A DNA stretch of 24,675 nt from Caccovicinus sp051878975 (GCA_051878975.1 JBJELD010000009.1:1-24675), one strand, 5' to 3'; positions 1 through 6,886 are shown, counted from the stretch's first letter. The notes: generated by a model from the sequence alone, not told the origin. Program-made: numbers and translations.

Positions 1-1101
1 CATTTTGATTATCACTCCATTGACCATAACCTGCTGAAGCTGGATATTCTCGGACACGATGATCCGACCATGATTCGTATGCTGCAGGATCTGACCGGTA
101 TTGACCCGGTTCAGGATATTCCGCTGGACAGCAAGGAGGTCATGAGTCTGTTTCAGAATACCTCTGCTCTGAAAATTTCCCCGGAGGACATCGGCGGATG
201 TAAGCTTGGGGCTTTGGGAATCCCGGAGTTTGGTACGGATTTTGCCATGCAGATGCTGATTGACACCAAGCCGAAATATTTTTCTGACCTGGTGCGGATC
301 GCCGGACTGTCTCATGGTACTGATGTGTGGCTTGGCAATGCCCAGACGCTGATCTCGGAAGGGAAGGCCACCATTCAGACCGCCATCTGTACCCGGGACG
401 ATATCATGATCTATCTGATCGGCCAAGGTATGGAGGAGGGGCTTTCCTTCACCATCATGGAGGCCGTCCGGAAGGGCAAGGGCTTAAAGCCGGAATGGGA
501 GGAGGCCATGAAGGACCATGGGGTTCCGGACTGGTACATTTGGTCCTGCAAGAAGATCAAATACATGTTCCCGAAGGCTCATGCAGCGGCGTATGTCATG
601 ATGGCATGGCGGATCGCCTACTGTAAGGTGTTCTATCCGCTGGCGTATTATGCAGCGTTCTTCAGTATCCGGGCAAAGGGATTCAGCTATGAGCTGATGT
701 GCATGGGGCGGGAAAAGCTGGAGGTTTATCTGGCGGATTACAAGAAACGGAGCGATTCGCTGTCAAACAAGGAGCAGGATACGCTGCGTGATATGCGGAT
801 CGTGCAGGAGATGTACGCCCGCGGCTTTGAATTTCTGCCCATTGACATCTACCGCGCCAAAGCAACCCATTTTCAGATCATTGACGGAAAACTGATGCCT
901 TCTTTAAGCAGCATTGACGGACTGGGCGAGAAGGCGGCGGAAGGGATTGTGGAGGCAGCCAAGGACGGTGCGTTCCTTTCGAAAGAAGATTTCCAGAACC
1001 GGACGAAGGTCAGCAAGACGATCTGCGATCTGATGGCGGATCTGGGACTGCTGGGCGATCTGCCGGAAAGCAATCAGCTGTCGCTGTTTGATTTTGCGTA
1101 A
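1..1101 (+). CDS. polC: DNA polymerase III PolC-type alpha subunit, C-terminal part (5' truncated)
   Basis: The reading frame is open from the first base, so the gene begins outside the window; only the last 366 residues are present. PolC is the replicative DNA polymerase with built-in 3'-5' exonuclease found in low-GC Gram-positive bacteria. The visible part starts in the conserved stretch HNLLKLDILGHDDPTMIRML and continues through KAHAAAYVMMAWRIAYCKV, both typical of the C-family polymerase fingers and C-terminal region. A helix-hairpin-helix DNA-binding element (GLGEKAAEGI) lies around 920-950. The last residues include QLSLF (1075-1089), a classic sliding-clamp binding pentapeptide, so the C-terminus is intact. 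The catalytic aspartates and the exonuclease domain must lie upstream and cannot be judged. The gene is followed by a terminator and not by a co-oriented partner, so it ends its transcription unit here. Confidence 0.95.
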   Translation, partial: HFDYHSIDHNLLKLDILGHDDPTMIRMLQDLTGIDPVQDIPLDSKEVMSLFQNTSALKISPEDIGGCKLGALGIPEFGTDFAMQMLIDTKPKYFSDLVRIAGLSHGTDVWLGNAQTLISEGKATIQTAICTRDDIMIYLIGQGMEEGLSFTIMEAVRKGKGLKPEWEEAMKDHGVPDWYIWSCKKIKYMFPKAHAAAYVMMAWRIAYCKVFYPLAYYAAFFSIRAKGFSYELMCMGREKLEVYLADYKKRSDSLSNKEQDTLRDMRIVQEMYARGFEFLPIDIYRAKATHFQIIDGKLMPSLSSIDGLGEKAAEGIVEAAKDGAFLSKEDFQNRTKVSKTICDLMADLGLLGDLPESNQLSLFDFA

Positions 1102-1156
1102 GAGAAAGACTCCTGCTGCAGCAAAGCGAATAAAATTTCAGATTTTTCATAAACTG

Positions 1157-1204
1157 CCATCAGCAGATGCCTCTTTTTTGGGGCCGGTCTGCTGGTGGTT
1201 TTTT
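1157..1204 (+). terminator. Rho-independent terminator after polC
   Basis: CCATCAGCAGA (1157-1167) pairs with TCTGCTGGTGG (1188-1198), an 11-bp stem with one wobble pair. A T-rich tract follows (1199-1204). It separates polC from the copper operon. Confidence 0.8.
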
Positions 1205-1218
1205 CTATACGAAAATGC

Positions 1219-1247
1219 TTGCAATATACCCCATAAGGGTATATAAT
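1219..1247 (+). promoter_or_regulatory. Promoter of the csoR-copA operon
   Basis: A -35 box TTGCAA (1219-1224) and a perfect -10 box TATAAT (1242-1247) are separated by 17 nt. A CsoR-type inverted repeat fills the spacer, so a bound repressor would block RNA polymerase. Confidence 0.8.
1226..1242 (+). promoter_or_regulatory. CsoR-type operator 1, between -35 and -10
   Basis: ATACC-N7-GGTAT, 17 bp long. Read more widely, TATACCC (1225-1231) and GGGTATA (1237-1243) form a 7-bp inverted repeat around a 5-nt centre. GC-rich, pseudo-palindromic TACCC/GGGTA sites are the known type of operator for CsoR copper sensors. Placement inside the promoter implies repression that copper relieves. Confidence 0.75.
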
Positions 1248-1263
1248 CGTTAATACAGGAAAC

Positions 1264-1280
1264 ATACCATCCGGGGGTAT
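1264..1280 (+). promoter_or_regulatory. CsoR-type operator 2, in the 5' untranslated region
   Basis: A second ATACC-N7-GGTAT element of exactly the same 17-bp length, just before the csoR ribosome site (GGAAGGAGG, 1282-1290). The centre-to-centre distance to operator 1 is 38 bp. Two copies suggest cooperative binding or tighter autorepression. Confidence 0.6.
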
Positions 1281-1296
1281 TGGAAGGAGGATTCAG

Positions 1297-1599
1297 ATGG
1301 AACAGGAAATGTGCTGCTGTCATAAAACAAAGGAGCGTCCCGAGAAGGAATACAAGGATCTGATCAATCGGTTAAACCGGATTGAAGGACAGGTTCGGGG
1401 AATCCGGGGAATGGTGGAGAAAAATGCCTACTGTACAGATATCCTGGTCCAGGTGGCGGCGGTCAATGCGGCTTTGAACAGCTTTAATAAAGTGCTGCTG
1501 GCCAATCACATCCGTACCTGTGTGGCGGAGGATATCCGGGCGGGAAAAGAAGAGACCATTGACGAACTGGTCGCAACGCTGCAGAAGCTGATGAAATAG
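1297..1599 (+). CDS. csoR: Copper-sensing transcriptional repressor CsoR (DUF156 family)
   Basis: This 100-residue, all-helical repressor has the family core RLNRIEGQVRGIRGMVE (residues 25-41), whose arginines contact DNA. The Cu(I) ligand set Cys-His-Cys is intact: C46 (in AYCTDIL), H71 and C75 (in NHIRTC). This fits a copper sensor and not a formaldehyde sensor (FrmR/RcnR-like) or a persulfide sensor. The N-terminus carries an extra CCCH cluster (residues 6-9) that is not part of the family core and might add metal binding. A strong ribosome site (GGAAGGAGG) precedes the ATG. The gene lies 11 nt upstream of the copper ATPase and behind a promoter with two matching operators. CsoR should therefore repress its own operon until cytosolic Cu(I) rises. 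Confidence 0.9.
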   Translation: MEQEMCCCHKTKERPEKEYKDLINRLNRIEGQVRGIRGMVEKNAYCTDILVQVAAVNAALNSFNKVLLANHIRTCVAEDIRAGKEETIDELVATLQKLMK

Positions 1600-1610
1600 C
1601 GGAGGAATTT

Positions 1611-4202
1611 ATGGAACAGTATACGGTAACCGGCATGAGCTGCGCCGCCTGCAGCGCCAGGGTGGAAAAGGCGGTTTCAAAAGTTGAGGGCGTGACGTCC
1701 TGCTCGGTCAGCCTTCTGACTAACTCCATGGGAGTGGAGGGAACGGCGCCGCCGGAGGCGGTGATCGCAGCGGTAGAGCAGGCTGGATATGGCGCCTCGA
1801 GAAGGGGCCAGGCATCAGGGGCAGGGCGTCCGCAGGGGGTGCATGCACAAGAGGAAGCGCTATTACAGGACCGGGAAACGCCTGTCCTGAAGCGTCGGCT
1901 GATCGTCTCGGTCGGCTTTCTGGCGGTTCTGATGTATTTCTCCATGGGGCATATGATGTGGGACTGGCCGCTGCCGGCATTTTTTGTGGGCAATCACGTG
2001 GCGATGGGGCTGGTTCAGCTTCTTCTTTCTGCCATGATCATGGTGATTAACCAGAAATTTTTTATAAGCGGGGCAAAGAGCCTGTGGCACCGTGCGCCGA
2101 ATATGGATACGCTGGTTGCCCTGGGATCCGGTGCATCCTTCGTGTACAGCACCTATGCGCTGTTTGCCATGACGGATGCACAGGTGAAGGGTGACATGAC
2201 AGCAGTCATGTCCTATATGCATGAGTTTTATTTTGAGTCGGCTGCTATGATTCTGACATTAATTACGGTCGGCAAGATGCTGGAGGCCCGCTCCAAAGGA
2301 AAGACTACAGATGCGTTAAAAGGATTGATGAGGCTGGCGCCGAAGACGGCAGTTCTTGTAAAAAACGGAGCGGAGATTGAGGTTTCTGTGGAAGAAGTCC
2401 GGATCGGAGATACGTTTGTGGTGCGTCCCGGAGAAAACATCCCGGTGGACGGAATCGTGCTGGAGGGAAGCAGCGCGGTGAATGAAGCGGCATTGACGGG
2501 GGAGAGCATTCCGGTGGATAAGGAGGCCGGAGACAAGGTTTCGGCAGCGACTGTCAACCAGTCCGGTTTTATTCGCTGCCGGGCGACCCGGGTAGGAGAG
2601 GACACCACGCTGTCCCAGATCATCCAGATGGTCAGCGACGCGGCAGCGACGAAAGCGCCGATTGCAAAGGTAGCGGACAAGGTGTCCGGTGTGTTTGTGC
2701 CGGTGGTGATTGCAATTTCGGCAGTGACGATTCTGATGTGGCTGCTGGCCGGACAGAGTGGAGGCTTTGCACTGGCAAGGGGAATTTCTGTGCTGGTGAT
2801 CAGCTGTCCATGCGCGCTCGGTCTGGCAACACCAGTCGCCATTATGGTAGGAAACGGAGTGGGAGCCAAAAACGGAATTCTGTTTAAAACGGCAGTATCG
2901 CTGGAAGAAGCAGGAAAGGTTGGAATTGTGGCTCTGGATAAGACGGGAACGATCACAAGCGGGGAGCCGGCGGTGACGGAGCTTCTTCCGGCAGAAGGTG
3001 TGGCAGAGGAGGAACTGCTTGAGATGGCCTATGCTCTGGAGCAGAAGAGTGAGCATCCGCTGGCGAAAGCGATCCTGGCGCTGGCAAAGGAACGAAAGCT
3101 GGAGCTTCGGGAGGTGACGGATTTTGCAGCTCTTCCGGGAAACGGGCTGTCGGCTTTTTTAGACGGAAGACGGCTCTGCGGAGGCAATCAGACTTACATC
3201 TGCCGGCAGCTTGAGCAGTCTGGCAGCGCAATTCCGAAACCGCTTCTGGAGGAGGCAGGCCGGCTGGCAGAGGAAGGGAAAACACCGTTGTTTTTCAGTC
3301 GGGACGGTAAGCTGACCGGTATCATTGCCGTGGCAGATGTGATCAAGGAGGACAGCGCCCGGGCGGTGAAGGAGCTTCGGAATATGGGAATCCATGTGGT
3401 GATGCTGACCGGAGATAATGAGAAGACAGCGAAAGCGATCGGGCGGCAGGCCGGGGTGGATGAGGTCATTGCCGGCGTACTTCCGGACGGGAAGGAAAAA
3501 GTAATCCGTCAGCTGAAGGAAAAAGGAAAAGTTGCCATGGTAGGTGACGGTATTAACGATGCTCCGGCTTTGACCCGGGCCGATATCGGCATTGCCATCG
3601 GGGCCGGAACGGACGTGGCAATCGATGCGGCCGATGTGGTTCTGATGAAGAGCCGGTTAAGCGATGTTCCGGCGGCTGTGCGGTTAAGCCGGGCTGCGCT
3701 GAGAAACATTCATGAAAATCTGTTCTGGGCATTTTTCTATAATGCAGTCGGCATTCCGCTGGCAGCCGGAGTCTGGTATCCGCTGTTTGGCTGGAAATTG
3801 AATCCGATGTTCGGAGCAGCGGCGATGAGCTTGTCCAGCTTCTGCGTGGTGACCAATGCACTGCGTCTGAATCTGTTTGATATGCACAGTACAAAACGGG
3901 ACCGGCCGGCTGTGCGCAGGCCGGTCCCGGGAAAGCACAAAGAAGAAAAACAGGCAAAAGAAGATCAAGAGGAGAAGAAGGAGGAAAGAATTATGACGAA
4001 AACCATGAAAATCGAAGGAATGATGTGCGGACATTGTGAGGCACGAGTAAAGAAATGCCTGGAGGCGCTGGAGGGCGTCAGCGAGGCAGCGGTAAGCCAT
4101 GAAACCGGAACCGCGGTGGTAACCCTTACAGCAGAGGTGTCCGACGAAACATTAAAAAAGACGGTTGAAGATCAGGATTATACAGTGGTTTCCATTCAGT
4201 AG
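1611..4202 (+). CDS. copA: Cu(I)-exporting P1B-type ATPase CopA with a fused C-terminal CopZ-like domain
   Basis: The 863-residue membrane pump expels Cu(I) using ATP. Order of parts: an N-terminal heavy-metal domain with GMSCAAC (C11, C14), transmembrane helices, the actuator TGES (296-299), the CPC transport motif (399-401), the phosphorylation site DKTGT (D443), and the hinge motif GDGIND (645-650). The last helices carry FYNAVGIP and MSLSS, marks of Cu(I)-specific pumps. The ATPase proper ends near residue 760. A charged linker of about 35 residues (K/E rich) then leads to a second metal domain at 795-863 with MMCGHC (C806, C809). The CxHC form is typical of free CopZ chaperones, while the N-terminal domain has the pump-type CAAC. 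The start is the ATG after GGAGGA. The linker DNA contains a perfect 11-bp inverted repeat and an internal ribosome site (listed separately). Confidence 0.93.
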   Translation: MEQYTVTGMSCAACSARVEKAVSKVEGVTSCSVSLLTNSMGVEGTAPPEAVIAAVEQAGYGASRRGQASGAGRPQGVHAQEEALLQDRETPVLKRRLIVSVGFLAVLMYFSMGHMMWDWPLPAFFVGNHVAMGLVQLLLSAMIMVINQKFFISGAKSLWHRAPNMDTLVALGSGASFVYSTYALFAMTDAQVKGDMTAVMSYMHEFYFESAAMILTLITVGKMLEARSKGKTTDALKGLMRLAPKTAVLVKNGAEIEVSVEEVRIGDTFVVRPGENIPVDGIVLEGSSAVNEAALTGESIPVDKEAGDKVSAATVNQSGFIRCRATRVGEDTTLSQIIQMVSDAAATKAPIAKVADKVSGVFVPVVIAISAVTILMWLLAGQSGGFALARGISVLVISCPCALGLATPVAIMVGNGVGAKNGILFKTAVSLEEAGKVGIVALDKTGTITSGEPAVTELLPAEGVAEEELLEMAYALEQKSEHPLAKAILALAKERKLELREVTDFAALPGNGLSAFLDGRRLCGGNQTYICRQLEQSGSAIPKPLLEEAGRLAEEGKTPLFFSRDGKLTGIIAVADVIKEDSARAVKELRNMGIHVVMLTGDNEKTAKAIGRQAGVDEVIAGVLPDGKEKVIRQLKEKGKVAMVGDGINDAPALTRADIGIAIGAGTDVAIDAADVVLMKSRLSDVPAAVRLSRAALRNIHENLFWAFFYNAVGIPLAAGVWYPLFGWKLNPMFGAAAMSLSSFCVVTNALRLNLFDMHSTKRDRPAVRRPVPGKHKEEKQAKEDQEEKKEERIMTKTMKIEGMMCGHCEARVKKCLEALEGVSEAAVSHETGTAVVTLTAEVSDETLKKTVEDQDYTVVSIQ
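3897..3929 (+). repeat. Perfect 11-bp inverted repeat inside the copA linker
   Basis: CGGGACCGGCC (3897-3907) and GGCCGGTCCCG (3919-3929) enclose an 11-nt loop. It lies exactly where the ATPase ends and the chaperone-like domain begins. No T-tract follows, so it is not a standard terminator. It could be an mRNA structure that tunes relative expression of the two halves, or the remains of an ancestral intergenic hairpin. Confidence 0.7.
3993..4202 (+). CDS. Possible internally initiated CopZ-like copper chaperone (in frame within copA)
   Basis: AAGGAGG (3978-3984) stands 8 nt before an in-frame ATG at 3993, ideal spacing for translation initiation. The product would be 69 residues beginning MTKTMKIEGMMCGHCEARVKK, the normal size and start of a free CopZ-type chaperone with a CxHC copper site. 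Seen directly: the ribosome site, the ATG, the frame and the intact domain. Inferred: that ribosomes start here in addition to reading through from copA. The purine-rich codons of the linker also spell Glu/Lys, so the site could be a by-product of linker composition. If used, one gene yields both a pump with a tethered chaperone and a soluble chaperone. Confidence 0.5.
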   Translation: MTKTMKIEGMMCGHCEARVKKCLEALEGVSEAAVSHETGTAVVTLTAEVSDETLKKTVEDQDYTVVSIQ

Positions 4203-4219
4203 GAGTGATATTTTTTTTT

Positions 4220-4311
4220 GCAGACGCAGCGGAAATGGGAAGCGGACGACAGGCGGTGCAGATGGCACGTGCGCTCCGGTCTCCGCTTCACCCCTTCCTC
4301 TTCCCGTCTGC
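4220..4311. repeat. Nested inverted repeats downstream of copA
   Basis: GCAGACG (4220-4226) pairs with CGTCTGC (4305-4311), and inside it GAAGCGGA (4239-4246) pairs with TCCGCTTC (4282-4289). An 8-nt palindrome GCACGTGC (4265-4272) lies near the centre. A T9 run (4211-4219) precedes the outer arm. The region could fold as a long imperfect hairpin: a degenerate terminator, a REP-like element, or a small structured RNA. I recognise no known family. Confidence 0.35.
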
Positions 4312-4377
4312 CAAGTTGCCGGCAGAATGAAAAGGAATCTATTGTTTAAACTTTTTAAAAATTTTTGAAAATTATGG

Positions 4378-4406
4378 TTGACAATCCGGAAAAAGTGTAT
4401 TATACT
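4378..4406 (+). promoter_or_regulatory. Promoter of the tRNA cluster
   Basis: Consensus -35 TTGACA (4378-4383), 17-nt spacer, -10 TATACT (4401-4406). The first tRNA starts 13 nt after the -10 box, as expected for a stable-RNA promoter. Confidence 0.85.
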
Positions 4407-4418
4407 AAGGAACGTAAT

Positions 4419-4492
4419 CGAGGCGTGGCTCAGTTTGGTAGAGCGCTGCGTTCGGGACGCAGAGGTCGCGTGTTCGAATCACGTCGCCTCGA
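4419..4492 (+). tRNA. tRNA-Pro (anticodon CGG)
   Basis: Acceptor arms CGAGGCG (4419-4425) and CGCCTCG (4485-4491) pair perfectly, with discriminator A at 4492. The anticodon stem CTGCG/CGCAG encloses loop TTCGGGA, giving anticodon CGG, which reads CCG. The T arm contains GTTCGAATC. The 3' CCA is not encoded, so it must be added by CCA transferase. Confidence 0.93.
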
Positions 4493-4499
4493 TTTTCCC

Positions 4500-4571
4500 G
4501 GCCAATTGGTCAAGCGGTCAAGACGACGCCCTCTCACGGCGTAAACCCGGGTTCGATTCCCGGATTGGTCA
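4500..4571 (+). tRNA. tRNA-Glu (anticodon CTC)
   Basis: Acceptor arms GGCCAAT (4500-4506) and ATTGGTC (4564-4570) pair with one G-T wobble; discriminator A at 4571. Anticodon stem ACGCC/GGCGT encloses loop CTCTCAC, giving anticodon CTC for GAG. It lies 7 nt after tRNA-Pro, so both probably come from one precursor. No CCA is encoded. Confidence 0.92.
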
Positions 4572-4574
4572 TAG

Positions 4575-4605
4575 GCTGTTGCGAAAAGCAGCAGCTTTGT
4601 TTTTT
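4575..4605 (+). terminator. Terminator-like hairpin between tRNA-Glu and tRNA-Thr
   Basis: GCTGTTGC (4575-4582) pairs with GCAGCAGC (4588-4595, one wobble) around loop GAAAA, followed by TTTGTTTTTT. Only 15 nt separate it from tRNA-Thr and I see no promoter there. Either termination is partial or the hairpin is removed during tRNA processing. Confidence 0.6.
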
Positions 4606-4620
4606 CCAGAGATGGAATCC

Positions 4621-4693
4621 GCTTCCGTAGCGCAGTCGGTAGCGCAACTGATTCGTAATCAGTAGGTCAGGGGTTCAAGTCCCCTCGGGAGCT
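4621..4693 (+). tRNA. tRNA-Thr (anticodon CGT)
   Basis: Acceptor arms GCTTCCG (4621-4627) and CGGGAGC (4686-4692) pair with one wobble; discriminator T at 4693. The anticodon stem ACTGA/TCAGT encloses loop TTCGTAA, giving anticodon CGT for ACG. The T arm has GGTTCAAGTC. The CCA is not encoded. Confidence 0.92.
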
Positions 4694-4703
4694 CGGCAGG
4701 CAG

Positions 4704-4748
4704 GCCCTGAAATCCAGCATGATGAATATGCGGATTTCAGGGCTTTTT
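4704..4748 (+). terminator. Rho-independent terminator after the tRNA cluster
   Basis: GCCCTGAAATCC (4704-4715) and GGATTTCAGGGC (4732-4743) form a perfect 12-bp stem, followed by five T (4744-4748). Confidence 0.9.
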
Positions 4749-4778
4749 GCATATCAGAAAAAGGAAGAGGTATTCAGA

Positions 4779-5660
4779 ATGGAACCATATTATTACGGGC
4801 AGATGAATAAAACACAGCAGGCAATTTATCGGGAGATGAAGGCGGGAATTACAGCGCTTGCGGCTTCTTTTCCGGTTCCGCTGGCGGAAGGAACAGAACT
4901 GAGCGAGATTTTTTAAAACTGCGCCTGGATTGCCCGGAAATTTTTTATGTGTCCGGTTTCCGTTTCCGGGTCGTGCGCGGGGCAGATCATGTAGAATTAA
5001 TACCGGAATGTCCGCTATGATAAACTGAAAAAACCGTATTCACATGAAATTATCGGTCCGCTGGGACAGGGCGTGGGGGTCTGTGAGGGCATCGCGAAAT
5101 CGGTAAAAATCCTTTGTGACACGCTGGGAATCTGGTGCGTGATTGCAGTTTCTGACTCCAACCGGGAAAAAGGTGTGAAATACCGCCACGCCTGGAATGT
5201 GGTGAAACTGGGCGGGAAATACTATCACATGGACGCTACATTTGACAACAGTCTCGGACGGGATGAGGAGATCCGATATGATTATCTGAACCTGGATGAC
5301 AGCCGCCAGTTCCGGGATCATGAGCCGGCTTTGTACCGGATTCCTGTCTGCAGCGACGGGGAGCATTTCTATTATCGGGAGAAAAAAATGTCCTTTACCA
5401 GGACGGAGGAGGTGGCAAAGCGGGCGCTGCAGGCGATACGGAAGGGAAAAACGCTGACGTTTCACTGGAGAGGCGGTTACCTGACCCGGGAAATGCTTCT
5501 GGAGCTTTTAAAGCTTCTGGAAGAGACGGCCGGACAGAAGGGGCGTCACGCAGCAGTCAGTCTGAACTGGCCGCAGGCGGTTCTGCGCGTTTCATTTCCT
5601 GAAGATCAGACTGAAAAACCGGTTGTTGTTGAGGAGGCAAATGAGGGAGAAAAGCTTTAA
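4779..5660 (+). pseudogene. Transglutaminase-like cysteine protease superfamily protein, disrupted
   Basis: The frame opens at ATG 4779 (after an AAGGAAGAGG-type ribosome site) with MEPYYYGQMNKTQQAIYREM and stops at 4914-4916, inside a T6-A4 run. Adding one T restores a sensible frame (KLRLDCPEIFYVSGFRFRVV) up to about 5008. There the sequence jumps abruptly to NVRYDKLKKPYSHEIIGPLG, which looks like an internal deletion that also shifts the frame. From there to 5660 the coding is intact and holds the whole transglutaminase core: Cys in GVCEGIAKS (codon 5082), His in YRHAWNVVK (codon 5187) and Asp in MDATFD (codon 5232). The catalytic triad survives but the N-terminal half is lost. No ribosome site precedes the downstream part, so no functional product is expected. 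The substrate is unknown. A sequencing error could explain the homopolymer shift but not the deletion. Confidence 0.75.
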
Positions 5661-5708
5661 GATGTTATAAAATGGCAGGTAAAATTGTCTTTTTTGTGTA
5701 CGGTTTTG

Positions 5709-5737
5709 TTGACGAATGTGTCAAAAAATAGTATAGT
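5709..5737 (+). promoter_or_regulatory. Promoter of the BMP lipoprotein gene
   Basis: -35 TTGACG (5709-5714), 17-nt spacer, -10 TATAGT (5732-5737). A 10-bp inverted repeat overlaps the -10 box and start region (listed next). Confidence 0.8.
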
Positions 5738-5753
5738 ATTTTATATACTATTT
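5726..5753. repeat. Inverted repeat overlapping the BMP promoter, possible operator
   Basis: AAATAGTATA (5726-5735) and TATACTATTT (5744-5753) form a perfect 10-bp inverted repeat with an 8-nt centre, covering the -10 box and the expected transcription start. It could bind a dimeric regulator of nucleoside uptake. AT-rich composition makes chance symmetry more likely, so this is tentative. Confidence 0.45.
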
Positions 5754-5779
5754 ACAAAAATAAAGGAGGAAATTGCAGT

Positions 5780-6886
5780 ATGAAAAGAAAGTTTTTATCG
5801 GTTCTTCTTGCAGCTGCCATGGCAGTATCCCTTGCAGCGTGCGGTTCGTCTTCTTCCGGTGAGACCACCGCAGCAGGAACTGCAGCAGAGACTGCTGCAG
5901 CAGAAACCAAGAAGGAGGAGACAACAGAAGCCGCAAAGGCAGATGGCGCAGCCGTAAGGGTTGGTATGGTTACGGACATCGGCGGCGTAAATGACGGTTC
6001 CTTTAACCAGTCTGCGTGGGAAGGTCTGCAGAGAGCTGAGAAAGAACTGGGCATTGAAGTAAAGTATCTGGAGTCCAAGACCGACGCAGATTACGCGCCG
6101 AATCTGGAAACGTTTGTGGATGAAGAGTATGATCTGATCATTGCAGTCGGATATATGATGGCAGATGCATTGAGAACGGCAGCCGAGGAAAATCCGGATC
6201 TGCATTTCGCAATTGTAGATGATACTTCCTGTTCCGACCTGGACAATGTTACCTGTCTGATGTTCGAGCAGGCACAGGCCTCCTATCTGGTAGGTATGGT
6301 TGCCGGTATGGTTACTGAGAGCGACAAAGTGGGCTTTGTAATCGGTATGACCAACGAGACTATGAACCAGTTCGGTTACGGCTACTGTGCAGGTGTTCTG
6401 GATGTGAATCCGGATGCGGTCGTGTTACAGTACAACGTCAACTCCTTTGGTGATGCTGCCGGCGGAAAGAGTGCAGCTACCAAGATGGTCGCAGACGGCG
6501 CAGATGTGATCTTCCACGCAGCAGGCGGTACCGGCTTAGGCGTGATTGAAGGCTGTAAGGAAAGCGGTATCTGGGCAATCGGCGTAGACAGCGATCAGAG
6601 TGCACTGGCACCGGAAAATATTATTACTTCCGCTATGAAGAGAGTGGATAATGCGACATTTGAGATTGCCAAGGCCTGCCAGGAAGGCCAGGTTGAGGGC
6701 GGCATCATTACCTACGATCTGAAGAGTGAGGGCGTTGATATTGCTCCGACTACGGACAACCTGCCGGAGGAAGTACTGACTGCGGTTCAGGAAGTCAAGG
6801 AAAAGATTAAGTCCGGAGAAATCACCGTTCCGACAACGAAGGACGAATTTGAAGCAGCTTACGGAGAGGTTTATACCTTAGACTAA
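5780..6886 (+). CDS. bmpA: BMP-family nucleoside-binding lipoprotein (ABC transporter substrate-binding protein)
   Basis: The 368-residue protein has a lipoprotein signal: positively charged MKRK, a hydrophobic stretch, and the lipobox LAAC with C21 as the lipidated cysteine. Residues 22-60 are an Ala/Glu/Thr-rich flexible tether. The binding fold begins at VRVGMVTDIGGVNDGSFNQS, typical of the BMP/TmpC/PnrA family (NupN in Bacillus subtilis), whose members bind purine and pyrimidine nucleosides. The protein would sit on the outer face of the membrane and deliver nucleosides to the ABC transporter encoded at 8668-12208. It has its own promoter and is followed by a terminator, consistent with the binding protein being made in excess of the membrane parts. 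The ribosome site AAAGGAGGA precedes the ATG. The exact ligand cannot be read from sequence. Confidence 0.92.
   Translation: MKRKFLSVLLAAAMAVSLAACGSSSSGETTAAGTAAETAAAETKKEETTEAAKADGAAVRVGMVTDIGGVNDGSFNQSAWEGLQRAEKELGIEVKYLESKTDADYAPNLETFVDEEYDLIIAVGYMMADALRTAAEENPDLHFAIVDDTSCSDLDNVTCLMFEQAQASYLVGMVAGMVTESDKVGFVIGMTNETMNQFGYGYCAGVLDVNPDAVVLQYNVNSFGDAAGGKSAATKMVADGADVIFHAAGGTGLGVIEGCKESGIWAIGVDSDQSALAPENIITSAMKRVDNATFEIAKACQEGQVEGGIITYDLKSEGVDIAPTTDNLPEEVLTAVQEVKEKIKSGEITVPTTKDEFEAAYGEVYTLD

Noticed and set aside
1484..4100. Long minus-strand open frames opposite csoR and copA
   Set aside because: They mirror the codon structure of the plus-strand genes, lack ribosome sites and have low-complexity, domain-free translations.
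4165..4368. Open frame of 67 codons overlapping the end of copA
   Set aside because: It begins inside copA in another frame, lacks a ribosome site and has no recognisable protein features; its second half is the inverted-repeat region.
4378..4665. Open frame of 95 codons across the tRNA genes
   Set aside because: It runs through a promoter, two tRNA genes and a hairpin, so it is a chance frame.
5073..5660. The downstream part of the transglutaminase-like gene as an intact gene starting at GTG 5073
   Set aside because: Clear homologous-looking coding continues upstream of 5073 to about 5007 and no ribosome site precedes the GTG, so it is the remainder of a broken gene.
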